Shown here one piece after another: positions 1-8,548 of a DNA stretch of 64,000 nucleotides. A program made the position numbers and the translations under genes. The first letter of the stretch is position 1. The number at the start of each line of letters is the position of its first letter. The notes under the pieces are model-generated. The model was given only the letters and a program-made list of their open reading frames with translations. It did not search any database and had not been told where the DNA came from. Source of the DNA: Parasedimentitalea marina (GTDB lineage Bacteria > Pseudomonadota > Alphaproteobacteria > Rhodobacterales > Rhodobacteraceae); the NCBI RefSeq assembly GCF_004006175.1, contig NZ_CP033219.1, forward strand, positions 1,178,001-1,242,000, in the 5' to 3' direction.

Positions 1-323
1 ACTGGCACTCGGGGTCGATGACACAGCGGGTGCCTGAACTGCACTCGGCTGTTCCAGATGCGCTATGTTACATGCATCCTGATGATGCCAAGGCACAGGG
101 CATGCGCCGGGGCAGTGCGGTTCGCGTTATTTCACGTCGCGGGGAAATCAATCTGCGGGTTGAAACGCGGGGCCGAAACAAACCGCCAAAAGGTCTGGTT
201 TTTGTGCCGTGGTTTGATGCCGCCAAGCTGATCAACAAGGTGACGCTGGACGCCACCGATCCGATTTCCAAGCAAACCGACTATAAGAAATGTGCGGTTA
301 AAATCGTACCAATGGGAGCGTGA
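1..323 (+). CDS. napA: Periplasmic nitrate reductase catalytic subunit NapA, C-terminal fragment
   Basis: Only the last 107 codons are present; the gene enters from the left edge in the frame that begins at base 3. The fragment reads [13 protein letters not shown] and then a domain with the pattern [19 protein letters not shown]. This is the C-terminal molybdopterin-dinucleotide binding domain of NapA and related molybdoenzymes. NapA reduces nitrate to nitrite in the periplasm using a Mo-bisMGD cofactor and one 4Fe-4S cluster. The stop lies 3 bases before the napB start, and napB and napC follow directly, which fixes the identity as NapA rather than another molybdoenzyme. The catalytic residues lie outside the window. 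Confidence 0.93.
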   Translation, partial: WHSGSMTQRVPELHSAVPDALCYMHPDDAKAQGMRRGSAVRVISRRGEINLRVETRGRNKPPKGLVFVPWFDAAKLINKVTLDATDPISKQTDYKKCAVKIVPMGA

Positions 324-326
324 GCC

Positions 327-797
327 ATGATCAAGATACATGCTATAGCCGCCGCTTTGGTCTTTGCCCTGTCAGGGGGGGCATTTGCGCAGGAACATGT
401 CGCGACCTTGCGTGCAGGGGCGCCGCTGGATGAGCAGGGAGAGCTGCCGCAGATTGCAAAGCGGTTGAATACGGATCTGCGCCAGGTCCGCAACTATCCC
501 GAACAGCCGCCACTGATCCCGCATAAGATCGATGGTTATCAGATCGACATCAACGTCAACAAATGTCTGACCTGCCACAGCCGTGCGGCCGTGGGTGTCA
601 GTCAGGCCCCCATGGTGTCGATCACGCACTTCATGAACCGCGAGAACCAGTTCCTCGCTTCGGTCACACCGCGCCGGTACTTCTGTACCCAGTGTCATGT
701 GCCCCAATCTGATGCACCGGATCTGGTCGAAAACACCTTTGTCGATGTGGATCAGGTTCTTGAATATGTGGCCGGTACTAAGGCGGGTGACCACTGA
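327..797 (+). CDS. napB: Periplasmic nitrate reductase diheme cytochrome c subunit NapB
   Basis: 156 residues, the usual NapB size. It starts with a Sec signal peptide (hydrophobic stretch about residues 5-19, then AFAQ). Two c-type heme sites are visible, CLTCH at 80-84 and CTQCH at 120-124. The spacing and the surrounding PHKIDGYQI and [10 protein letters not shown] segments are typical of NapB. It passes electrons from NapC to NapA in the periplasm. Its stop overlaps the napC start (the A of TGA is the A of ATG), so the two are translationally coupled. Confident call. Confidence 0.97.
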   Translation: MIKIHAIAAALVFALSGGAFAQEHVATLRAGAPLDEQGELPQIAKRLNTDLRQVRNYPEQPPLIPHKIDGYQIDINVNKCLTCHSRAAVGVSQAPMVSITHFMNRENQFLASVTPRRYFCTQCHVPQSDAPDLVENTFVDVDQVLEYVAGTKAGDH

Positions 798-1432
798 TGC
801 TGGGATTTGCCAAGCGGATTTGGTCCGCCATTCGCCGACCAAGCGTCCATTACAGCCTTGGGTTTCTCACCATGGGTGGGTTTGTCATGGGGATCATTTT
901 CTGGGGTGGGTTCAACACCGCGATGGAGCTGACCAACACCGAAGCCTTTTGTACCAGCTGTCATGAAATGCGCGACAATGTGTATGAAGAGCTGAAGCCG
1001 ACGATCCACTACTCCAACCGGTCAGGGGTGCGGGCAACATGCCCGGACTGTCACGTGCCGCATGAGTGGACCAGCAAGGTTGCCCGCAAAATGCAGGCCT
1101 CGAAAGAGGTCTGGGGCAAGCTGTTTGGCACCATTAACACCCGTGAGAAATTCCTGGCGCACCGCCTGACGCTGGCCCAAAACGAATGGACCCGGCTCGA
1201 GGCCAACAACTCGTTGGAATGTCGCAACTGCCATTCGGAAGAATCGATGGACATCACCCGGCAAAGCACCCGGGCCGCCGAGGCGCATGAGCGGTTCCTG
1301 TTCACCGGCGAAAAGACCTGCATCAACTGCCACAAGGGCATTGCGCATCAGCTGCCGGATATGGGGCAGGCAAGTCTGACAGGGGGCCATTCCTCGGAGG
1401 CGGTTTTGACAGAGTATCTGAACACCGAGTAG
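797..1432 (+). CDS. napC: Membrane-anchored tetraheme cytochrome c NapC (NapC/NirT family)
   Basis: 211 residues. There is a single N-terminal membrane anchor at about residues 20-40 and four heme motifs: CTSCH 52-56, CPDCH 82-86, CRNCH 142-146 and CINCH 175-179. This is the NapC/NirT quinol dehydrogenase arrangement. NapC oxidises ubiquinol at the cytoplasmic membrane and reduces NapB. It is the last nap gene here; the next gene (DUF2478) converges from the opposite strand. Its electron donor, ubiquinol, is what the adjacent ubiTUV-ubiDX genes would supply when oxygen is absent. Confidence 0.97.
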   Translation: MLGFAKRIWSAIRRPSVHYSLGFLTMGGFVMGIIFWGGFNTAMELTNTEAFCTSCHEMRDNVYEELKPTIHYSNRSGVRATCPDCHVPHEWTSKVARKMQASKEVWGKLFGTINTREKFLAHRLTLAQNEWTRLEANNSLECRNCHSEESMDITRQSTRAAEAHERFLFTGEKTCINCHKGIAHQLPDMGQASLTGGHSSEAVLTEYLNTE

Positions 1433-1511
1433 GGGGCCGTCAGATCAAACAGAGTGGGGGCTGCCTGAAAAGGTGGCCCTTACTTTTTTGCGGAGGGAGG
1501 ATGCCTGGCCG

Positions 1512-2054
1512 TCAGTACCGCATGTTATCCGTTGCTGTGACCCGGCTGTCGGACAGCGCAGAGTGCACCCAGTCCAAAATAGCCTGTTCAGTGGCTGCAA
1601 CAGGCACTGCAAGACCACCTGCAAAGCCTTCAAACGCTTTGATACTGGCGCCACCAACGCCGACCAGAACCGGCACGCCCTGGTCCAGAGCGGTCCCTAT
1701 TACGGTGCAAAACCCCCGTCCTGCGGCCTCTTCAGGGCCGAATTTATTCAGGATAAACAGGTCCGAGCGACCCATTGATCCGGAGTCAACCCGTGTCACC
1801 GCCTCGGCAATTGCGGCAGGGTCCAGTCGACAGGCATCAGACCCTTTGCCGAGGTTCTGGGTGATCTTGATGTCAGGGCCTTTGGGCAGAACGCGGACCT
1901 GCATGTCGCAGCCATTGTCAAAGCTGCTTTTGTAGTTTGCAACTTTGACAATGCCGGTCAGAGATTTGCCCTGCGCCTGTAGCTGGTTGGCTGTTTCAGT
2001 CAGTAGCCGATCGGTTTCGCCACGTTTCAGGGATGTGACATATGCAATGTTCAT
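1512..2054 (-). CDS. DUF2478 family protein
   Basis: 180 residues, soluble. The segment GRSDLFILNKFGPEEAAGRGF (near residue 95) resembles the core motif of DUF2478 proteins, a nucleotide-binding-like family often found near molybdate transport or nitrogen-oxide genes. The start overlaps the stop of the nnrS gene by 4 bases (ATGA), so it is the last gene of the ubiT-ubiU-ubiV-nnrS operon. Its biochemical role is not known. Linkage to a molybdoenzyme (Nap) makes a part in molybdenum cofactor or metal handling possible, but that is inference. Confidence 0.65.
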   Translation of the reverse strand: MNIAYVTSLKRGETDRLLTETANQLQAQGKSLTGIVKVANYKSSFDNGCDMQVRVLPKGPDIKITQNLGKGSDACRLDPAAIAEAVTRVDSGSMGRSDLFILNKFGPEEAAGRGFCTVIGTALDQGVPVLVGVGGASIKAFEGFAGGLAVPVAATEQAILDWVHSALSDSRVTATDNMRY

Positions 2055-3307
2055 CTAATGCTCTTTTCTGTCTGAAGGGATAGCGGATCGCGGGGTGAGT
2101 GCCTTTTGCCGCTTAGGATTGGTCGGGTGACAGGGCCATTCAGGGCCGGGCGAAATCCGGTGATGAAGGTCGCCCAGCCAAGACACCAAAGACCGGCGGC
2201 GGCCAACAGGAGGGTGGATGTTTGTTCGGCAACCACTGGCGCCAGGACCCGCACCCAGGTCGTGGTCCAGATCAACAGGGCGCCCAGCGTGAAACCTGCA
2301 TTGGCCCGCATGTCGCCGCTGATGTGATGACAGGCAGCGCGCCCGGCGATGGCCATGATCAATCCGGACATCGCGCCGATGGTCAGAATATGCAGGGCGT
2401 CCGCCAATGGATCGATCCGCGGTGCAAACCACAGGGCCCCCAGGGTGGCCAAGCCGATGGGAAGCCAAGCATAACTCAGATGCAGCGCGGCCAGTAAGGG
2501 GTTGGTCAAGATGACGGGTGTTCGCCACGTCCGCATGGTCCACAAAAGAGCGGCGGCGGCGCAGATCATTGCGACATTGGCGGTGACGAGCTGCCCGGTC
2601 ACCATGGCGATGAGGGCCAGCGTCAGCGCGCCCAGGGTGATCCTGCGGGATAATCTGGGGTCTTGGGTCTTCAGTTCGCGGCGTTGGCTGCGTTCCAGCC
2701 AGTTGTTGGTAAAGGCGGGAATGGCACGGCTGCCAATGATGACCATGACTAAGGCAAACCCCAGTATCACGGTACGGGCGATGGTCAGGGCAGTTTCAGG
2801 CTGATTGGCCAGAGCTGCCGTCATGAACAGGGTATCAGCGCTGGCCAAACACAACACGGCCAAGCCAAACCCAGCCTTGCGAAAGGCGCCGCTGGATAGG
2901 GTTTGATGGCAAAGGATCGCGGCAAGCCACACAGGGTAACTGGCGTTCAGGCCAATCAGCAACGCGAAGGGTGTGTGGTCGGCCATGGCGGTTGCCAATC
3001 GACCCACCCCCCAGAACAGCAGCAAGAGTTTCAGCGGAGCTCCGTTCATCAGCGGTTTGGCTGTCCAGCTGGGCAGAGCAGTTAGTAAATAGCCCCCGGC
3101 GGCGGCCCCGGCAAAGCCGAAAATCAGCTCGTGGGCGTGCCACAGAACGACGGGTTCAAACCCCGGCGCAGGCAATCCTATTTGCACCCCCAGTGGCCAC
3201 CAGGCCAGGGTTATGAATGCACTGAGGAACGAGGCCAGAAACAGTGGCCGGTGCGGCGCCTGCCAAAGGGCGGAAAACACCGGTGTCTGTTCCGGCGCTT
3301 GCCTCAT
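2051..3307 (-). CDS. nnrS: NnrS family haem-copper membrane protein
   Basis: 418 residues from the ATG at 3307, with about twelve hydrophobic membrane segments. The N-terminal part contains WHAHELIFGFAGAAAGGYLLTALPSW, diagnostic of NnrS. NnrS is a membrane haem and copper protein, regulated with denitrification genes in Rhodobacter, and linked to protection against nitric-oxide stress. I reject the longer reading frame from 3343 because the ATG at 3307 overlaps the ubiV stop as ATGA, matching the style of the whole operon. Its place downstream of the ubiTUV genes and beside nap fits anaerobic nitrogen-oxide metabolism. Confidence 0.88.
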   Translation of the reverse strand: MRQAPEQTPVFSALWQAPHRPLFLASFLSAFITLAWWPLGVQIGLPAPGFEPVVLWHAHELIFGFAGAAAGGYLLTALPSWTAKPLMNGAPLKLLLLFWGVGRLATAMADHTPFALLIGLNASYPVWLAAILCHQTLSSGAFRKAGFGLAVLCLASADTLFMTAALANQPETALTIARTVILGFALVMVIIGSRAIPAFTNNWLERSQRRELKTQDPRLSRRITLGALTLALIAMVTGQLVTANVAMICAAAALLWTMRTWRTPVILTNPLLAALHLSYAWLPIGLATLGALWFAPRIDPLADALHILTIGAMSGLIMAIAGRAACHHISGDMRANAGFTLGALLIWTTTWVRVLAPVVAEQTSTLLLAAAGLWCLGWATFITGFRPALNGPVTRPILSGKRHSPRDPLSLQTEKSIR

Positions 3308-4221
3308 GGGTGAGGTGTATCGGGGGGCTGCATACCGGACCAATCCACGCCCCGGTTTCCGGTCAGAAAACCGTCAGACAGGCGGATATTACCATCGATA
3401 TCGCAGATCGCGCTGGCCACCTCTGCACCGCTACTCTTGCCATCCAGCAACTGCCGGTATTGATCGCAGATTTGCGGGAAGCCTTTGGACTGCGGCGACA
3501 GGCGCAAAGAGGACACCCCGGCGCGGGTTAAGGCCTCGATCTGGTGGGCGGCGCTGGCATAGGTATCGGACAGGGTCTGCACGCCGTTCATCGTCAAAAA
3601 GGGCTGCCCCTCAAGGGTGCGGACATCCAGACCGTCGGGGTCATCTTCGCAGGCGAATTGGCAATTGTCCTTGCCGCGCTTGTGCAGGCGCGCGTGATAG
3701 CACCGCCCCGAAATCGCCAGGGGCAGGCGGCCATGGCCCCAGACCTCTATCGCGACGCCCAGATCTGCGCCAGTCTTTGCAAGGGTCGCAACCGAAGCCA
3801 GCGGCAGTTCTGGCGGCAGGCAAATGCGGCTCGCCCCCTTTGAGGCCAACCAAATCAGGGTGCCTTCGTTGTAGACATTGACCAGTGGACCCACGGAAAA
3901 CGCGGCACCCTTGGGCAAATGGGGCAGGGCGGTCAGATCGCTGATTTCAATTTTGACGCCCATCTCGGCCAATGCTGCGGTTTGCTTGCGCTCGCGTTTG
4001 AGAGTGACCAGCGCCAGACTGGTCAGGGCAACGTCCTTGCCCGCGTCAATCAGGGTTGCAATGGCATCTGGGACCCGCTCCTGAAAGAACGGCAGGCGTT
4101 TGGAGCAGACCAGTTCTCCCAGCACAACACGATCCACCGGCGATTTAGCCAGATCATCGTAAAACCCGGCCCAGCGATCGGCTGACCAAAAGAACTGGTT
4201 TGGTCCGACTGTCAAATCCAT
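3304..4221 (-). CDS. ubiV: Ubiquinone biosynthesis protein UbiV (U32 peptidase-like, O2-independent hydroxylation)
   Basis: 305 residues. Cysteines at 39, 174, 187 and 191 reproduce the four-cysteine 4Fe-4S pattern of UbiV (one early Cys, then C-x12-C-x3-C). UbiV forms a heterodimer with UbiU. With UbiT the pair hydroxylates the benzene ring of ubiquinone precursors without molecular oxygen. It lies between ubiU (4 bases upstream) and nnrS (ATGA overlap). The protein is a U32-family homologue, but context and the cluster ligands argue for UbiV rather than a peptidase or an RNA-modifying U32 protein. Confidence 0.93.
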   Translation of the reverse strand: MDLTVGPNQFFWSADRWAGFYDDLAKSPVDRVVLGELVCSKRLPFFQERVPDAIATLIDAGKDVALTSLALVTLKRERKQTAALAEMGVKIEISDLTALPHLPKGAAFSVGPLVNVYNEGTLIWLASKGASRICLPPELPLASVATLAKTGADLGVAIEVWGHGRLPLAISGRCYHARLHKRGKDNCQFACEDDPDGLDVRTLEGQPFLTMNGVQTLSDTYASAAHQIEALTRAGVSSLRLSPQSKGFPQICDQYRQLLDGKSSGAEVASAICDIDGNIRLSDGFLTGNRGVDWSGMQPPDTPHP

Positions 4222-4225
4222 CCGG

Positions 4226-5203
4226 TTATCTCCATGTCTTTTTATATGCGCCGGTTGTCATGGCCTGGCCTTCGGACAGTTTCGCCAGCATGCCTTCGGG
4301 CATCGGCATACCCGCATCGAGAGCATCCACGGCGTTGCGGAAGTTGCGCACCACCTGCGCCACATAGGAGCGTGACCGCTGGCGACCTTCGATTTTCAGG
4401 GCGGTGACACCGGCCTTTTGCAGCTGGGGGATCAGTTGCTCGGCATTCAGGCTGACCGGGTCCTCAAACAGGTGGCCGGTTTTATCCCCAGCACCAAAAC
4501 ATCCCTTGCACAGGGTCGGGTAGGGGGCGGGTTCGCTCGGGCCAACGCGGTGGATGGTGAAACCGCCCAGACGGGCATCCAGTGCGCCCTTGTCCTCAAG
4601 GTATTCCACGTGGCTGGCGGGCGAGCAGACGCCGTTCATGTTGGGGGACAACCCGGTGGCGTATGAGGACAAGGAGCAGCGGCCCTCGGCCATCACACAG
4701 AGGCCGCCAAAGACAAACACCTCGGTCTCGACCTCGGTTTCGGCGTTGATCGCTGCGATTTCGGGAACGGACAGGACGCGGGGCAGCACGACGCGCTTCA
4801 CGTCAAAAACATCCGCGTAGTAGTTGATGATGTCAGCATTGGCCGCCGCTGCCTGCACCGACAGATGGCGACGCAGGTCCGGATGGTGGCGCGCTGCATA
4901 GGCGAGCAAGCCTGGATCGGCCAGGATCACCGCATCTGCACCGCAGGTTTCGGCGTCAGCGACCGCGCGATGCCAGAGGGCCTCGTCCCCGGCGCGGGGG
5001 AAGGTGTTGATGGCGATCAACACTTTGGAGCCCTGCGCATGGGCAAAGGCGATGCCGTCGCGCATTTCGCTGCGGTCAAAGTTCAGACCCGGAAAGTTGC
5101 GCGCATTGGTTTCGTCGTTGAAGCCACAATAGATGGTATGGGCGCCGGCCTTAACAGCGGCCCGCAATGAGGCCGGAGTGCCCGCGGGGCACACGATTTC
5201 CAT
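4226..5203 (-). CDS. ubiU: Ubiquinone biosynthesis protein UbiU (U32 peptidase-like, O2-independent hydroxylation)
   Basis: 325 residues from the ATG at 5203; another ATG lies two codons upstream at 5209. With the 5203 start the cluster cysteines fall at 169, 176, 193 and 232, which as I recall are the positions reported for E. coli UbiU. The start overlaps the ubiT stop as TAATG. The motif GGLCVMAEGRCSLSSY carries the first two ligands. It is the partner of UbiV in oxygen-independent ubiquinone hydroxylation. Confidence 0.93.
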   Translation of the reverse strand: MEIVCPAGTPASLRAAVKAGAHTIYCGFNDETNARNFPGLNFDRSEMRDGIAFAHAQGSKVLIAINTFPRAGDEALWHRAVADAETCGADAVILADPGLLAYAARHHPDLRRHLSVQAAAANADIINYYADVFDVKRVVLPRVLSVPEIAAINAETEVETEVFVFGGLCVMAEGRCSLSSYATGLSPNMNGVCSPASHVEYLEDKGALDARLGGFTIHRVGPSEPAPYPTLCKGCFGAGDKTGHLFEDPVSLNAEQLIPQLQKAGVTALKIEGRQRSRSYVAQVVRNFRNAVDALDAGMPMPEGMLAKLSEGQAMTTGAYKKTWR

Positions 5204-5745
5204 TACCATGCTTCGGCCTCGTCTGGTCGGGTCAGGCAGACGCCAGTGCGCCGCTGAGCAAATGCGATTAAGGTCTGGAGCGGGCGCGCCAGTGGGCCGG
5301 TGATTGCGGCGATTTCTTGTGACAGGTCCAATTCGGCGTCATCAACCGCATTGCGCAGGGCCAGTGCCGCGCTGGTGTCGCCCTCGACCACCAGATCACG
5401 GGAAAAGAACAGTGCGTCACCATCATAAGCGCCATGGACCAGCCCAATCAGCGCGGCAAGCGGTCCTGAGATACGCGCAGTGCCGGTGCCTTTGCCCCGC
5501 ATCAATGTGACACGCGGAACGCCGCCGTTTGGCTGCAGACAGATCACAAAAGGCAGATCGGTGGGGTCCAGAATGAACCCGGTGTGGTCGAATGCACCCA
5601 GACGGCGGAACAGTCCGGGATGGGCCTTGGCGATTTTTCGGCTGTAAGCGGTCAGTGTCAAGGACAGCGGTGTCAGCGGCATCATGCCAAGGGCGCGCGC
5701 AAGAGGGGGCGGAAACAGCGGAATGGTGGCCTGAGCGTGGGGCAA
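5203..5745 (-). CDS. ubiT: Anaerobic ubiquinone biosynthesis accessory factor UbiT (SCP2 domain)
   Basis: 180 residues if translation begins at the TTG at 5745, which is preceded by AGGAG (5752-5756) with a 6-base spacer. The reading frame stays open up to 5832, but that extension contains an FNR-type box (5806-5819) and so is more likely promoter. The body carries an SCP2-like lipid-binding fold (about residues 60-140, HTGFILDPTDLPFVICLQPN). UbiT binds the hydrophobic ubiquinone precursor and works with UbiU and UbiV under anoxia. It is the first gene of the leftward operon ubiT-ubiU-ubiV-nnrS-DUF2478. Confidence 0.88.
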   Translation of the reverse strand: MPHAQATIPLFPPPLARALGMMPLTPLSLTLTAYSRKIAKAHPGLFRRLGAFDHTGFILDPTDLPFVICLQPNGGVPRVTLMRGKGTGTARISGPLAALIGLVHGAYDGDALFFSRDLVVEGDTSAALALRNAVDDAELDLSQEIAAITGPLARPLQTLIAFAQRRTGVCLTRPDEAEAW

Positions 5746-5805
5746 GTGAGACTCCTGTTGTCTCGGTTGTTTGACCTCTTTTAGGGGCTTTAATGTTTCA
5801 ACGAA

Positions 5806-5819
5806 TTGATATGGGTCAA
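5806..5819. promoter_or_regulatory. FNR/FnrL-type box, TTGATATGGGTCAA
   Basis: TTGAT-N4-GTCAA matches the FNR family consensus TTGAT-N4-ATCAA at nine of ten positions. The centre lies about 67 bases upstream of the ubiT TTG start and about 71 bases upstream of the ubiD start. Either distance suits activation from about -41.5, so one site may serve both divergent operons. FnrL or an Nnr-type CRP/FNR regulator could use it; the sequence alone does not say which. Confidence 0.75.
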
Positions 5820-5883
5820 TTTCGTGAAACATTTTGAGTGGTAGGGGCTGTGGACGCCATTCCGGAACAGTCCCATTCGTAGT

Positions 5884-7383
5884 TTGCCCTCATACCCCAG
5901 CCTTCGCAGTTTCCTTGATTGGTGCGCCAAGACGGACCAGTTTCAACGGGTGTCTGATCCGGTGTCGGTGATCCACCAGATGACGGCCGTGCATCGTAAC
6001 GTGTTGGAAACGCAGGGTTCGGTGCTGCAATTTGATCATCCAGTGTTGCAGGGTGGTGTAGGGTCGGATGTGCCCGTGGTGGTCAATCTGTTTGGCACCG
6101 CTGAACGCGTGGCTGCCGGCCTAGGGGTCAGCCCGGAGCGCTTGGATGATCTCGGTGCCTTTCTGGCCGCGCTCAGATCGCCGACGCCACCGGATGGATT
6201 ACGCGATGCGCTGTCGCGTTGGCCGATGCTAAAGGCGGCGCTGGCGACCCGCCCCAAGATCCTTCGTTCTGCACCGGTTCAGACCGTAGTGCTGGAGGGT
6301 GCAGAGGTTGATCTGGCAGCGCTGCCGGTCCAGACGCATTGGCCCGGCGATGCGGGGCCGTTGATCACCTGGCCAGTGGTGGTGACCCGTCCATTTGGAT
6401 CCGAAGTGGCGGATGTCAGCTGTTATAACGCCGGCATCTACCGGGCGCAGGTTCTGGACCACAACCGATTGATCCTGCGCTGGTTGCCCCATCGTGGCGG
6501 GGCTGCGCATCACCAAAGCTGGGCACAGCAGGGCGAGAGAACTCCGGTGGCCATCGTGTTGGGGGCCGACCCCGCGACGCTGCTGTCTGCCGCGTTGCCC
6601 TTGCCGGATACAGTGTCCGAAGTCAGCTTTGCCGGGGCGCTGAACGCTGCACGTCCCCGTCTGGTGCAGGCCAAAACGGTTCCCCTGATGGTGCCCGCAG
6701 ACGCCGAGGTCGTGATCGAGGGGTGGGTGTCACCCAGCGAGACGGCACCAGAAGGGCCGTTTGGCGATCACACCGGCTATTACAATCGGGCAGAGCCGTT
6801 CCCGGTGATGGAGGTCACTGCCATGACCCACCGGGAGAATCCATTGTACCTGTCGACATATACCGGCCGTCCGCCGGATGAGCCGGCGATCATTGGCGAG
6901 GTGTTCAACCGGTTGGCACTGCCAACAATACGCGCGCAGATCCCGGAAGTTCACGACCTTTGGTTGCCGCCCGCCGCCTGTTCGTACCGGATGGCGGTTG
7001 TCAGCATCAATAAACGCTATCCGGGGCAGGCGCGTCGGGTGATGATGGCGCTGTGGGGGATGCTGCCGCAGTTCAGTTACACCAAGATGATTGTGGTGGT
7101 GGACAGGGACATCGATCCGAAAAACTGGGAGGATATCGCCTGGGCGCTGGCCACCCGGATGGACCCGGTGCGCGACGTGATGGTGATCGAGAACACGCCG
7201 ATGGATTATCTCGACTTTGCTTCGCCTCAGCCTGGGTTGGCCGGGAAGATGGGCATCGATGCCACGGTGAAAATTCAAAGCGAAACATCCAGAGACTGGG
7301 GCGAAGTTATGAAAACATCCCAAAAGGACGCGGCTTTTGCTGCCGATTTGGTGGCGCGTCTGATGGCGGGGGCCGGATCATGA
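5884..7383 (+). CDS. ubiD: UbiD family decarboxylase (3-octaprenyl-4-hydroxybenzoate carboxy-lyase)
   Basis: 499 residues from a TTG start at 5884. An in-frame stop at 5842 and no better start between support this, although no clear Shine-Dalgarno is visible. The UbiD motif EGPFGDH lies at residues 290-296 and holds the acidic residue that works with prenylated FMN. UbiD removes the carboxyl group from the ubiquinone precursor. The next gene, ubiX, makes the prenylated FMN cofactor and overlaps the stop codon. Divergent pairing with ubiTUV suggests a dedicated anaerobic ubiquinone supply. A different aromatic substrate cannot be excluded for a UbiD-family member. Confidence 0.88.
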   Translation: MPSYPSLRSFLDWCAKTDQFQRVSDPVSVIHQMTAVHRNVLETQGSVLQFDHPVLQGGVGSDVPVVVNLFGTAERVAAGLGVSPERLDDLGAFLAALRSPTPPDGLRDALSRWPMLKAALATRPKILRSAPVQTVVLEGAEVDLAALPVQTHWPGDAGPLITWPVVVTRPFGSEVADVSCYNAGIYRAQVLDHNRLILRWLPHRGGAAHHQSWAQQGERTPVAIVLGADPATLLSAALPLPDTVSEVSFAGALNAARPRLVQAKTVPLMVPADAEVVIEGWVSPSETAPEGPFGDHTGYYNRAEPFPVMEVTAMTHRENPLYLSTYTGRPPDEPAIIGEVFNRLALPTIRAQIPEVHDLWLPPAACSYRMAVVSINKRYPGQARRVMMALWGMLPQFSYTKMIVVVDRDIDPKNWEDIAWALATRMDPVRDVMVIENTPMDYLDFASPQPGLAGKMGIDATVKIQSETSRDWGEVMKTSQKDAAFAADLVARLMAGAGS

Positions 7384-7973
7384 GGGCTGTGCGTGTTGTT
7401 CTGGGCGTGGCCGGGGCCTCGGGGGCGGCGCTGGCGCTGTCGGTTGCCCAACAACTGTCAGAGCTGAATGTGGACATCGATCTGGTGACCAGCACTGCAG
7501 CCGAACGAACCCTGGCCGAAGAATGCGGGTCGGATGCTTTTGAAACACTGAAGGCGCTGGCAACACGGGTCCATCCCTTGAGCGATATTGGCGCCAGTAT
7601 TGCATCGGGGTCGGTTCCGGTTGCTGGCATGATCGTTGCGCCCTGTTCTATGCGATCACTGGCGGCCATTGCCCATGGCTTGGACGACAATCTGCTAACC
7701 CGTGCGGCGGGTGTTCAGCTGAAAGAGCGGCGACGGCTGGTTCTGCTGACCCGCGAGGCGCCGCTGACACTGGCGCATCTGCGCAATATGACCGCCGCAA
7801 CCGAGTTGGGCGCGATCATTCTGCCACCCGTACCGGCCTTTTACCTGAAGCCTAAAAAAGTCGTCGAGATTGTCGATCAGATTGCCGGACGCGCCATCGA
7901 CCTGTTGTCTATCGCCGCCCCCATCGCTGGCCAATGGGCCCAATCAGACGGTCCTATGGCCCGAAGTGGGTGA
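7380..7973 (+). CDS. ubiX: UbiX family flavin prenyltransferase
   Basis: 197 residues from the ATG at 7380, overlapping the ubiD stop (ATGA). The N-terminal VVLGVAGASGAALALSVAQ is the FMN-binding loop of UbiX, and the PCSMRSLAAIAHG segment (near residue 82) is the conserved flavoprotein signature. UbiX attaches a dimethylallyl group to FMN to give prenylated FMN, the cofactor needed by UbiD. The reading frame is open much further upstream inside ubiD, but this start is supported by the overlap and by family length. Confidence 0.93.
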   Translation: MRAVRVVLGVAGASGAALALSVAQQLSELNVDIDLVTSTAAERTLAEECGSDAFETLKALATRVHPLSDIGASIASGSVPVAGMIVAPCSMRSLAAIAHGLDDNLLTRAAGVQLKERRRLVLLTREAPLTLAHLRNMTAATELGAIILPPVPAFYLKPKKVVEIVDQIAGRAIDLLSIAAPIAGQWAQSDGPMARSG

Positions 7974-8548
7974 TTGAACGGCGGTTGCAATGTTTCTGAC
8001 CGTTTACAGGGCCCAACTATAGGGCTCGGCGGCGCGCTCAAATGGCGCGGTTGGGCTGCGGGATGGCAAAAGGTGGCGGCATCAATGATCGTTCTTAGTC
8101 TGGGATTTTCAATTGAAACGCCTAACGACCAACAATCGAAACTAAAAATCCGCCGGACCAAGTCTTTTTGATATATTGGTTGCCAACACCCGCACAAAAC
8201 GGATGTTGGTCTCATCTGTGTGTCCGGATTGGCCAGGCCGTGGACAAGGGCAGGGCAGTTGTCACCCATAATGATTGTGGCGAGCGACAAATCGTTTCTC
8301 ATGCGCAAGGCGACGATGCAACTCTTCGCCTTTACGTCTTTCGTGCTCCTGCAGCATGGTTTCGTGAGTAGGCGTTAGGGGATCAACCACCTGGTTATTG
8401 CGGTGTTTTGAAACTCTCAGGAAGGATGGTAATGAAATCAACATTATGTTCTCCTTTGTGTCGGCGTGATGTGTTATATTGATATGGAAATTTCGCCCCG
8501 CGATGCAAATCAATATGATTTTGCAATTGTTAGTACAGGTATCATGTT
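7974..8548. other. Intergenic stretch with no recognised gene
   Basis: 575 bases between ubiX and the LysR gene. Several short open frames exist on both strands (up to about 140 codons), but none has a recognisable domain, a good Shine-Dalgarno or family-like composition. The right-hand 150 bases are AT-richer and probably hold the promoter of the LysR gene. I see no clear terminator or repeat. Confidence 0.5.

Noticed and set aside
7974..8513. Short open frames in the gap after ubiX
   Set aside because: No Shine-Dalgarno, domain or conserved composition; treated as non-coding.
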